Part shown: piece by piece, positions 1-5,450 of the stretch
Layout of the letters: each line of letters begins with the position of its first letter
Numbering within the stretch: the first letter of the stretch is position 1
The notes under the pieces: model-generated
Databases searched by the model: none
The model's input: the letters and a program-made list of their open reading frames with translations, nothing else
Told to the model about the DNA's origin: nothing
Program-made: the position numbers and the translations under genes
Source of the DNA: DASUBN01 sp036500225
GTDB taxonomy: Bacteria > Pseudomonadota > Gammaproteobacteria > Natronospirales > REEB76
DNA length: 5,450 bases
Direction: 5' to 3'
NCBI GenBank assembly: GCA_036500225.1
Contig: DASYCJ010000106.1
Coordinates: forward strand, 1-5,450

Positions 1-261
1 GAATTCTTCCGTCCCGCGCCGGGCCAGGACGAATCTTACGTGGCGCGTTTCAGTGCCTGGCTCAAGGACGTATTGGAACGGGGCGACCAAGGCAGCCTCG
101 TGGACTACCGCCGCCTAGCGCCGGATGCAGTGCGGGCCCACCCGTCTGAAGAACACTTCTTCCCGGTACTGGTGGCCGCCGGTGCCGCGGGCAGTGGTGA
201 GCGCATCCATACCGCCCTCTCAGGTGCCAGCCTCAGTATGGATGCCTATAAATTCGCCTGA
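1..261 (+). CDS. DODA/YgiD-type extradiol ring-opening dioxygenase, C-terminal part
   Basis: This frame is open from the first base to a TGA at 259-261, giving 86 residues with no start codon of its own in family context; the gene begins left of the window. The diagnostic stretch is an HPSEEH motif at residues 47-52 of the visible part, followed by FFPVLVAAGAAG and a terminal SLSMDAYKF-like end. This matches the C-terminus of the class III extradiol dioxygenase family (LigB fold, 4,5-DOPA dioxygenase/YgiD), where the HP(T/S)xEH segment lies near the metal site. Family members are cytoplasmic, use Fe(II) or Zn(II), and cleave catechol-type rings with O2; the physiological substrate of bacterial members is often unknown. 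The first methionine in any methionine-initiated reading would be far too late to be the real start, so the gene is cut by the window and not truncated in nature. Family assignment is fairly sure; substrate cannot be told. Confidence 0.85.
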   Translation, partial: EFFRPAPGQDESYVARFSAWLKDVLERGDQGSLVDYRRLAPDAVRAHPSEEHFFPVLVAAGAAGSGERIHTALSGASLSMDAYKFA

Positions 262-268
262 TTCTGCC

Positions 269-298
269 TTGATGACAGTTCATTGAACCTTCTATAGG
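269..298 (+). promoter_or_regulatory. Weak candidate sigma70-like promoter for the M14 peptidase operon
   Basis: In the 78-base gap before the peptidase gene, TTGATG (269-274) and TATAGG (293-298) each match four of six consensus bases and are 18 bases apart. The gap is visibly more AT-rich than the flanking coding DNA, which suits a promoter. An overlapping TTGAAC at 284-289 is an alternative -35 box but has no well-spaced -10. The evidence is consensus matching by eye only. Confidence 0.25.
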
Positions 299-339
299 CT
301 CTTTGGCTCCAACCCATATTCCTTCTACTGGGGTACGCC

Positions 340-3297
340 ATGAGCCTGCGGGTCCTTCGTAACCTTTGCCTCGCTTCATCTCTGGTCCTCGCTGTCGCCG
401 CTCCGGCACTGGCGGACGGCACCTACGCCCGGGATCCGAACCAGCCCGTAGATCAGACCTACACCCAGAAGATCAAGCACTACACCACCGATCCCAGTTT
501 CAACACCGCCCTCACGGATTACCTGCCCCACTCGGATACGGTGCCGACCCCCATGGCGGTGCTGGGGGATGTCTCCGGCGCACCCAACTATCTGCCCCAC
601 TCCAAAGAGGTCTATGCCTACTTCCGTCTGTTGGCAGAGAAGAGCCCGCGGGTGAAGGTGTTCGTGATCGGCAAGACCGAGGAAGGCCGCGACATGATCG
701 CCGTGGCCATCGCCGATGAATCGCTGCTGAAGGACCTGGACGCCAACAAGGCGCGCCTCGCCAAGCTCGCGGACCCGCGCAGCATCAACATGGACGACGC
801 CACTGCCGCGCAACTGGTGGCGGCTTCCACGCCGATCTACTACATCACCGGCACCATCCACTCCACCGAGACCGGCGCGCCGACGGCGCTGATGGAGATG
901 GCCTACCGCCTGGCGGTGGATGACGCGCCCTACATCAAGTTCATCCGCAGTCATGTCGTCACTCTCATCACGCCCATCGTGGAAGTGGACGGCCGAGACC
1001 GCATGGCGGACCTGTACGCCTGGCATCGCGCGCACCCGGACCAGGCCTGGGCTCCGCTCATGTACTGGGGTCACTATGTGGCCCACGACAACAACCGCGA
1101 TGCCATGGTTGCCTCCCTCGCTCTGACCCGTAACGTGATGGACACTTACGTGGGCTGGCATGCGCAAGTGCTGCATGACCTGCACGAGTCCGTGCCCTTC
1201 CTCTACGACAACACAGTGGGCGACGGTCCCTACAACGCCTGGCTGGATCCCATCCTCACCAACGAATGGCAGATGTTGGGCTGGGACAACGTGCAGGAGA
1301 TGACCAAGAACGGCCTGCCGGGCGTATTCACCCACGGGGACTTCGACACCTGGAGCCCCGGTTACCTGATGTTCATCGCCGCCACCCACAACGGCATCAG
1401 CCGTCTGTACGAGACCTTCGGCAACGGCGGAGCCGATACCGAGACCCGGCAGCTCAACCCCGATGAGTATTCCCGCACCTGGTACCGGCAGAACCCGCCG
1501 CTGGCGCAGGTCACCTGGTCCCAGCGCGACAACAACAACTACGAGCAGAACGGTCTCCTCACCGCGCTGCATTACTTCTCCGAGAACTCGAAGCTGTTCC
1601 TCAACAACTTCTATCTCAAGAGCAAGCGCTCCATCCTGAAGCCGGCTCAGGGCGGGCCGGCTGCTTACGTGCTGCCTGGTGACGACGCTCATCTCGGCGC
1701 CCAGGCCCAACTCCTGGACGTGCTGCAGTTGCAGCATGCGGAAGTGCAGCGCGCCACTGCGGCCTTCACCGTGGACATGACGCCCGCTTCAGGTCCCCGC
1801 GATGGCTCGCCCAAGAAGGTCACCCGTACCTTCCCCGCCGGCAGCTACGTGGTGCGCATGGACCAGCCTTATAGCCGCATCGCCGATGCACTGCTGGACC
1901 GTCAGTTCTGGGCGCCGGATGATCCGCAGAAACACCCCTATGACGACACCGCTTGGTCCCTGGGCGACCTCTTCAACACCGAAGTGGCGCGCGTGACGGA
2001 TACCAGCGTGCTGCAGGTCGCCATGCAACCCGTATCCGCGACCATCAAGGCCGCCGGCGGCGTGCAGGGAGATGGCGGCAGCGTCATCGTCAGCGCGGAT
2101 GCCGACACGGCCCTGATCACCCTGCGGTATGCGGATAAGGGCCTGGACATCCAGGTGGCGGACGTGGGCTTCGATGCCGGCGGCCGGCACTATGCCCGCG
2201 GCGCTTACATCCTCAAGGGCAAGGACCTCAACAAGACCCTGCAGGAACTGGGCATCAGCGGTCAGGCCGTCGCCTCCGTGCCGGGCATCGCCAAGCACAA
2301 GCTCGGCGTGCCGCGCATCGCCATCATGCACAGCTGGCTCGACACCCAGACCGAGGGCTGGTGGCGCATGGCTCTCGATAAGCTGCACGTGCCCTATACC
2401 TACATCAGCACCCAGGACGTGTCCCGCGAGTCCAACCTGCACGGCAAGTACGACGCCATCCTGTTCGGGCCCATCGGTTTCAACAGCACCCAACTGATCG
2501 TGGATGGGCTGCCCATGTACGGCAAGCCCATCCCCTGGAACAAATCGGTCATCAGCACCAGCCTGCCCATCGACGAGACCGATGACATCCGTCCAGGCCT
2601 GGGTGAGACCGGCGTCGCCAACCTGAAACGCTTCGTCAGTGAAGGCGGCCTGCTGATCACCTCGGAAGACACCTCCAAGTTCGCCATCGACGTGGGCCTG
2701 GCTCCCGGTGTCAGCGTGGCGCCGACCCATGACCTCAAGGTGGTGGGAAGCATCATCAAGACCTACACCGTGGATACCACCGACCCCGTGGCCTATGGCT
2801 ATGGCGGCAGCCTGCCTATCTATAGTGCGGATGGCATGAGCTTCATGGTCAGCAACCAGACCGTGGGTGACGGCGGCATGCCGAGCGCCAACGACTATCA
2901 GCGGGTCACCGGCCGCGGCGGACCGGATGAGGACGATTCACCGGAAGGGCGCCCCTTCGTCCCCGCACCGGCCCTGCCTGCCCCCAAGCCCTGGGAAGCC
3001 ATGCCCCTGAACGAAGACCAGGCCCGCAACGATTACTTCCTGATCCCGGCTGCGGACCGTCCGCGTGTGATCCTGCGTTTCGCGGATGCGAACGAACTGC
3101 TGATCTCCGGCCTCTTGCAGTCCGGCCAGGAGATGGCGGATCGCCCCGCGGTGGTGGATGCGAGCTATGGCAAGGGCCACGTGGTCCTGTTCGCCAGTGA
3201 TCCCATCTATCGCGCCTACACCATCGGCACCTATCCGCTGGTGTTCAACGCGATACTGAACTTCGATCATCTGGATGCGGGTAAGACAGATAAATGA
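340..3297 (+). CDS. Exported M14-family zinc carboxypeptidase-like protein with C-terminal GATase1-like region
   Basis: The 985-residue product starts with a Sec signal peptide: Arg at 4 and 7, a hydrophobic core at about 9-22, and an ALA|D cleavage site after residue 25. It should act in the periplasm or outside the cell. The M14 peptidase domain covers about 70-400. Its first zinc motif is HSTE (His174, Glu177). VDGRDR (217-221) and HDNNRD (249-254, with Asn252-Arg253) are the substrate-binding region. HDLHES (279-284) supplies the third zinc ligand, probably His282. Glu358 in the RLYETFG segment is the likely catalytic base. All key M14 residues therefore appear present. This layout, including YWGHYVAHDNNRD and HDLHESVPFLYD, belongs to a widespread large M14 family of about 900-1000 residues. 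Residues 655-790 resemble a glutamine-amidotransferase-like domain without an obvious catalytic Cys-His pair. A Pro/Gly/acidic linker lies at about 857-882, before a final beta-rich segment. The ATG is preceded only by a weak GGGG Shine-Dalgarno-like run at 330-333, but the signal peptide fixes the start. The stop overlaps the next gene by four bases. Family is secure; the peptide substrate is unknown. Confidence 0.9.
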   Translation: MSLRVLRNLCLASSLVLAVAAPALADGTYARDPNQPVDQTYTQKIKHYTTDPSFNTALTDYLPHSDTVPTPMAVLGDVSGAPNYLPHSKEVYAYFRLLAEKSPRVKVFVIGKTEEGRDMIAVAIADESLLKDLDANKARLAKLADPRSINMDDATAAQLVAASTPIYYITGTIHSTETGAPTALMEMAYRLAVDDAPYIKFIRSHVVTLITPIVEVDGRDRMADLYAWHRAHPDQAWAPLMYWGHYVAHDNNRDAMVASLALTRNVMDTYVGWHAQVLHDLHESVPFLYDNTVGDGPYNAWLDPILTNEWQMLGWDNVQEMTKNGLPGVFTHGDFDTWSPGYLMFIAATHNGISRLYETFGNGGADTETRQLNPDEYSRTWYRQNPPLAQVTWSQRDNNNYEQNGLLTALHYFSENSKLFLNNFYLKSKRSILKPAQGGPAAYVLPGDDAHLGAQAQLLDVLQLQHAEVQRATAAFTVDMTPASGPRDGSPKKVTRTFPAGSYVVRMDQPYSRIADALLDRQFWAPDDPQKHPYDDTAWSLGDLFNTEVARVTDTSVLQVAMQPVSATIKAAGGVQGDGGSVIVSADADTALITLRYADKGLDIQVADVGFDAGGRHYARGAYILKGKDLNKTLQELGISGQAVASVPGIAKHKLGVPRIAIMHSWLDTQTEGWWRMALDKLHVPYTYISTQDVSRESNLHGKYDAILFGPIGFNSTQLIVDGLPMYGKPIPWNKSVISTSLPIDETDDIRPGLGETGVANLKRFVSEGGLLITSEDTSKFAIDVGLAPGVSVAPTHDLKVVGSIIKTYTVDTTDPVAYGYGGSLPIYSADGMSFMVSNQTVGDGGMPSANDYQRVTGRGGPDEDDSPEGRPFVPAPALPAPKPWEAMPLNEDQARNDYFLIPAADRPRVILRFADANELLISGLLQSGQEMADRPAVVDASYGKGHVVLFASDPIYRAYTIGTYPLVFNAILNFDHLDAGKTDK

Positions 3298-4076
3298 ACC
3301 GACCTGTAGCGGGGCTTGTACTGCTGGGGCTGCTAGGCGGGCTCACCGCCTGCAGTTCCGCGCCCGCTGACCCAAGTGCTCCGTCTGCCAATTTCGACTC
3401 GGCCAAGGATCCGTATTGGCAGGATGCGCGTTGGGAGAAGACCCTGGCCGACGCTCTCCAAGCAGCAGTGCATGATCCGGTGGCATCGACAGACACCTCC
3501 ACACCCGGCCTGCACACCACGGTCAAGTTCACGTTCGCTGACGGCATCATCGAGTACCCAGAGATCGTCACCGGTACCGGCGACCCGGAGCTGGACAAGC
3601 TGGTACTGCGGCAGATGGAGTCCGCGCAGTTGCCGAAGGCCGTGGGGATAGATGCAGACAAGCCCCATGAGTTCGAACTTGAACTCGCGGTACCCACGCC
3701 CGTCGAGGCCGTACTGTACGATCTCGAAAGGTTCCAATATGCGGTAGACACTACTATCGATGCGCAGAAGGTCTACCCCAAGGATGCACTCTTCGGACGA
3801 GTCACGGGGGATGTCGTCGTGGACTTCGACTACATGGATGGCAAGGCTAGTGGCATCGCCACCACCACGTCCAGCAAGAGCAAAGACCTGGATAAGTCTT
3901 CGATCACCGCAGTCACGCGAGCGGTCATGCCGCCCGCTCCGGCGGCGTATGCGGGCAAGCCCCTGCACATGCAAGTGCTGTTCTGCTACACCATGACTGT
4001 GAATGGGGCTCTGAAGAACAAATGCCCCGCTGCGAAGAATATGATCGTCGTCTCTGGTGCCCTGTTCAGAAGATAG
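3294..4076 (+). CDS. Outer-membrane lipoprotein with two tandem TonB-C-like domains
   Basis: The 260-residue product begins with a lipoprotein signal peptide ending in the lipobox LTAC (17-20). Cys20 would be lipidated, and Ser at +2 (not Asp) predicts sorting to the outer membrane. After a Pro/Ser/Ala-rich tether (21-38), residues 70-132 read as a TonB-C-like unit: TTVKFTFADGIIEYPEIVTG, then a conserved-looking LDKLVLRQMESAQLPK helix, then a closing strand. Residues 168-235 repeat the plan more clearly, with GDVVVDFDYMDGK, TSSKSKDLDKSSITAV, TRAVMPPAPAAY and a closing LHMQVLFCYTM strand. Cys231 and Cys244 could form a disulfide. TonB-C folds normally sit at the end of inner-membrane-anchored energy transducers; here there is no transmembrane anchor or Pro-rich spacer, so a binding or structural role is more likely than energy transduction. 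The start overlaps the peptidase stop (ATGA, 3294-3297) and lacks a strong Shine-Dalgarno, suggesting translational coupling. The gene ends in tandem stops TAG TAA (4074-4079). Codon use looks somewhat less GC3-biased than in the peptidase. The lipoprotein call is strong; the TonB-C assignment is by pattern only. Confidence 0.8.
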   Translation: MNRPVAGLVLLGLLGGLTACSSAPADPSAPSANFDSAKDPYWQDARWEKTLADALQAAVHDPVASTDTSTPGLHTTVKFTFADGIIEYPEIVTGTGDPELDKLVLRQMESAQLPKAVGIDADKPHEFELELAVPTPVEAVLYDLERFQYAVDTTIDAQKVYPKDALFGRVTGDVVVDFDYMDGKASGIATTTSSKSKDLDKSSITAVTRAVMPPAPAAYAGKPLHMQVLFCYTMTVNGALKNKCPAAKNMIVVSGALFRR

Positions 4077-4115
4077 TAAGCGCCCGCTACAAGTCTCGGA
4101 CAGACCTGCGGTAGA

Positions 4116-4442
4116 TCAGTCAGCCTCTCCCCCTTCTGGTCCGTAGAAGATCACCCAAGTCGCGAAGTCCTCGCGGAAGCTCTCGAAGCGGTGCTCCACT
4201 CCCGCCGGCACGAATAGCACCTCGCCGGCTTCGAAAGGACGCCGCTCAGCGCCGTTCACGAAGAAGCCTTTCCCGGATATGACCACGTACACCTCATCCC
4301 GGGTATGGGGTTGTTGCTTGTCTATGCCCTTGGGCTGGTAGATCTCGATAGTGAGAGAACCGTGCTTGAACAGCTCGACGAAATGCTGGTCCTTCACTTC
4401 CCGCAGGGCGGCGAAGGCAGAGTGCGTGGTGATGCGATGCAT
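4116..4442 (-). CDS. Small single-domain cupin protein
   Basis: I chose the ATG at 4442, giving 108 residues (MHRITTHSAF...), because GGGAG lies five bases upstream (4448-4452). An in-frame ATG at 4502 would add 20 residues that look non-conserved, and it has no visible Shine-Dalgarno. Cupin motif 1 is at residues 39-57: Gly39, Gln44-x-His46, Glu50, Gly57 within QQPHTRDEVYVVISG. Motif 2 is at 73-88: Gly73, Pro79, Gly81, His84 within GEVLFVPAGVEHRF. Likely metal ligands are His46, Glu50 and His84, with Gln44 in the place of the usual first His. The C-terminal WVIFYGPEGGE is typical of a common small cupin family of unknown function. The protein has no signal peptide, so it is cytoplasmic. It is the last gene of the minus-strand cluster, 60 bases behind the racemase gene. 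Members may be enzymes or ligand-binding proteins; the sequence does not say which. Confidence 0.88.
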   Translation of the reverse strand: MHRITTHSAFAALREVKDQHFVELFKHGSLTIEIYQPKGIDKQQPHTRDEVYVVISGKGFFVNGAERRPFEAGEVLFVPAGVEHRFESFREDFATWVIFYGPEGGEAD

Positions 4443-4447
4443 GGCGG

Positions 4448-4452
4448 CTCCC
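4448..4452 (-). promoter_or_regulatory. Shine-Dalgarno GGGAG deciding the cupin start
   Basis: On the minus strand GGGAG is followed by a five-base spacer (CCGCC) and ATG at 4442. It is the reason for preferring the shorter cupin reading over the ATG at 4502. Confidence 0.55.
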
Positions 4453-4457
4453 GTTGA

Positions 4458-4473
4458 CTCCCTCTTAGGGGAG
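4458..4473 (-). other. Small hairpin in the racemase-cupin gap
   Basis: CTCCC and GGGAG (4458-4462 against 4469-4473) form a five-base-pair stem with a six-base loop, extendable to six pairs with a G-U closing pair. It lies between the racemase stop and the cupin start. No T-run follows on the minus strand, so it is not a standard intrinsic terminator. The same CTCCC arm (minus strand, 4473-4469) could also pair with the GGGAG Shine-Dalgarno at 4448-4452. It may be chance. Confidence 0.3.
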
Positions 4474-4502
4474 CTTAGCGCCAGAACTGCCACCCCGGGC
4501 AT

Positions 4503-5198
4503 TTAACCGTCGCTGAGCATCCACTCCACCGCCGCTCGGGCGTGGATCTCGGTGGTGTCCAGCAGCGGTACCGGGCTCCTGGCGGCGTCTGCGATCAGAG
4601 TGAACTCGGTGCAGCCCAGCACCGCGGCGCCTGTGCCGGCGCGGGCCAGGCGGTCCACGATGCTATAGAAGGTCTCGGTGGACTTGGGCTCGATGACGCC
4701 CCGGCACAGTTCCTCATAGATGATGCGGTGCAACTCAGTCCGCTCGGCCTCATCCGGTACCAATACCCGCAGTCCATGGGCCTCCAGGCTCTTGCGGTAG
4801 AAGTCCTTCTCCATGGTGAAGCGCGTGCCCAAGAGCGCCACGCTCTTGATGCCCTGGTCCACCGCCACAGCCGCTGTCGCCTCCGCCACGTGGATCAAGG
4901 GGATGGAGACCGCTTCGCCGATCTCTTCCGCCAGGATATGCATGGTGTTGGCGCAGATCACCAGACCCTCGGCGCCGGCCTTCTCCAGACGTCGGGCGAT
5001 GTCAGTGAAGATGCGCCCGCAGGCCGCCCAGTCATCCTTGTGCTGGAGGTGCTGGATCTCGTCGAAATCCACGCTGTACATCAGGAGCTTGGCCGAATGC
5101 AGTCCCCCTAAGCGCTGCGCCACCAGTTGGTTCAGCCGCTGATAGTAGTGAGCGGTGGACTCCCAACTTATACCTCCGACTAAACCCAATGTACGCAC
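4503..5198 (-). CDS. Aspartate/glutamate racemase family protein (YgeA-like amino acid racemase)
   Basis: The 231-residue product is a full-length cytoplasmic member of the PLP-independent Asp/Glu racemase family, which interconverts L- and D-amino acids with two cysteines acting as acid and base on opposite faces of the substrate. The N-terminus reads TLGLVGGISWEST, followed by RLGGLHSAKLL and YSVDFDEI. The first catalytic Cys is Cys82 in CANTMH and the second is Cys196 in GCTE. VALLGTRFTMEKDFY (120-134) and LLDTTEIHA (212-220) are further family signatures. Length and motif order agree with E. coli YgeA, known as a broad-specificity racemase, so the substrate need not be aspartate. The start is GTG at 5196-5198, placed by a strong AAGGA Shine-Dalgarno six bases upstream and by the conserved N-terminus. 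It lies 9 bases behind the phosphoesterase stop, so the two are probably co-transcribed. Both catalytic cysteines are present, and activity is expected. Confidence 0.93.
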   Translation of the reverse strand: MRTLGLVGGISWESTAHYYQRLNQLVAQRLGGLHSAKLLMYSVDFDEIQHLQHKDDWAACGRIFTDIARRLEKAGAEGLVICANTMHILAEEIGEAVSIPLIHVAEATAAVAVDQGIKSVALLGTRFTMEKDFYRKSLEAHGLRVLVPDEAERTELHRIIYEELCRGVIEPKSTETFYSIVDRLARAGTGAAVLGCTEFTLIADAARSPVPLLDTTEIHARAAVEWMLSDG

Positions 5199-5201
5199 GA
5201 G

Positions 5202-5209
5202 CCTTCCTT
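5202..5209 (-). promoter_or_regulatory. Shine-Dalgarno AAGGAAGG overlapping the upstream stop codon
   Basis: The minus strand reads TAAGGAAGG then CTC and GTG. The TAA (5210-5208) ends the phosphoesterase gene and also supplies the first A residues of the ribosome binding site for the racemase. The AAGGA core lies six bases before the GTG at 5198. This fixes the non-ATG start and suggests ribosomes finishing the upstream gene can reinitiate on the racemase. Confidence 0.7.
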
Positions 5210-5450
5210 ACTTCCAGATATCGCCGATGCCCTTGGCCTGGGCAGCGGCGCCCACTGGCTCAGCACCGTACATATCCGTGAGCGTGCGCAGCAGGTCGTA
5301 GTGGTCAAGCTTCTGCTCGTATTTGCCGGGCTTCACGTCCTGGCCCAGCACCACGGTCATGACCCGGTTGTTGTCGGCGCCATCGTCCTCGTCGAAGGTG
5401 ATGATCAGCAGGCTGTGGTTCTTCATGGCCCACTGCTTATACCCATCCAG
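5208..5450 (-). CDS. Phosphoesterase (PF04185 type, acid phosphatase-like), C-terminal part
   Basis: The frame is open from the right window edge to TAA at 5208-5210, giving 80 residues. The residues before the internal Met, LDGYKQWA, are family-like and run straight on, so the Met at 5426 is not the start and the gene continues beyond the window. Residues SLLIITFDEDDGADNNR hold the DEDD-type metal-binding segment near the end of phosphoesterases such as SapM-like phosphatases, AcpA and phospholipase C. HYDLLRTLTDMYG and the terminal GIGDIWK are also characteristic of the C-terminal end of these proteins. Members hydrolyse phosphomonoesters or phosphodiesters and are usually exported, but the N-terminus needed to see a signal peptide is missing. 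It is the most upstream visible gene of the minus-strand cluster, 9 bases before the racemase. Family assignment is good; phosphatase versus phospholipase cannot be settled. Confidence 0.85.
   Translation of the reverse strand: MDGYKQWAMKNHSLLIITFDEDDGADNNRVMTVVLGQDVKPGKYEQKLDHYDLLRTLTDMYGAEPVGAAAQAKGIGDIWK

Noticed and set aside
1..6. EcoRI site GAATTC exactly at the window start, considered as a cloning junction.
   Set aside because: The dioxygenase frame reads through it plausibly from the first codon, so it need not be an artefact; nothing to the left is visible to judge.
521..602. Repeated YLPHS motif (residues 61-65 and 84-88 of the M14 protein) with nearly identical codons.
   Set aside because: It is a single five-residue coincidence; the sequence around each copy differs and fits the N-terminal region of the peptidase family.
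376..1737. A 453-codon open frame on the minus strand, antisense to the M14 peptidase gene.
   Set aside because: Its translation is a low-complexity Val/Gly/His/Arg-rich sequence with no recognisable motif, as expected opposite a GC-rich gene. The plus strand carries the clear M14 protein.
1789..2730. A 313-codon minus-strand open frame opposite the second half of the peptidase gene.
   Set aside because: Gly/Ala/His/Asp-rich shadow with no domain signature, fully covered by a conserved plus-strand gene.
4093..4105. GTCT...AGAC inverted repeat in the convergent gap, considered as a terminator.
   Set aside because: The stem is only four base pairs with a five-base loop and no T-run on either strand.
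4443..4502. Longer cupin start at 4502, directly abutting the racemase stop.
   Set aside because: No Shine-Dalgarno precedes it, the extra 20 residues do not look like cupin sequence, and a good GGGAG lies before the ATG at 4442.
4542..5111. A 189-codon plus-strand open frame inside the racemase gene.
   Set aside because: The minus strand carries an intact YgeA-like racemase with both catalytic Cys motifs; the plus frame shows no family features.

Overview
The window looks like a GC-rich Gram-negative chromosome, most likely proteobacterial. The evidence is strong G/C preference at third codon positions, an exported protease with a Sec signal peptide, a lipoprotein with a lipobox, and a racemase that closely resembles E. 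coli YgeA. A gammaproteobacterium of the Xanthomonadales type would fit, but that placement is inference. No rRNA, tRNA, CRISPR array, insertion sequence, phage gene or attachment site was seen.

Left part, plus strand: the window opens inside the 3' end of a LigB-type extradiol dioxygenase gene (DODA/YgiD family, 1-261). A 78-base gap holds a weak candidate promoter. Next comes a large exported M14 zinc carboxypeptidase-like protein (340-3297) of a widespread family that joins a peptidase domain to a C-terminal glutamine-amidotransferase-like region. Its stop codon overlaps, as ATGA, the start of a 260-residue lipoprotein gene (3294-4076). That lipoprotein appears to carry two TonB-C-like domains in tandem. 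The overlap points to a two-gene envelope operon.

Right part, minus strand, transcribed right to left: the 3' end of a PF04185-type phosphoesterase gene (5208 to the window edge), then an aspartate/glutamate racemase family gene (GTG start, 4503-5198), then a small cupin gene (4116-4442). The first two are 9 bases apart, with the ribosome binding site overlapping the upstream stop codon. The last two are 60 bases apart, with a small hairpin in the gap. The order and spacing suggest one operon whose promoter lies outside the window. No shared pathway for the three products is evident from the sequence.

The two groups converge on a 39-base gap (4077-4115) with no convincing terminator. Overall this reads as ordinary chromosome. 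The most interesting point is the translationally coupled pair of the M14 peptidase and the tandem TonB-C-like lipoprotein. I found no clear sign of a new defence or mobile system.
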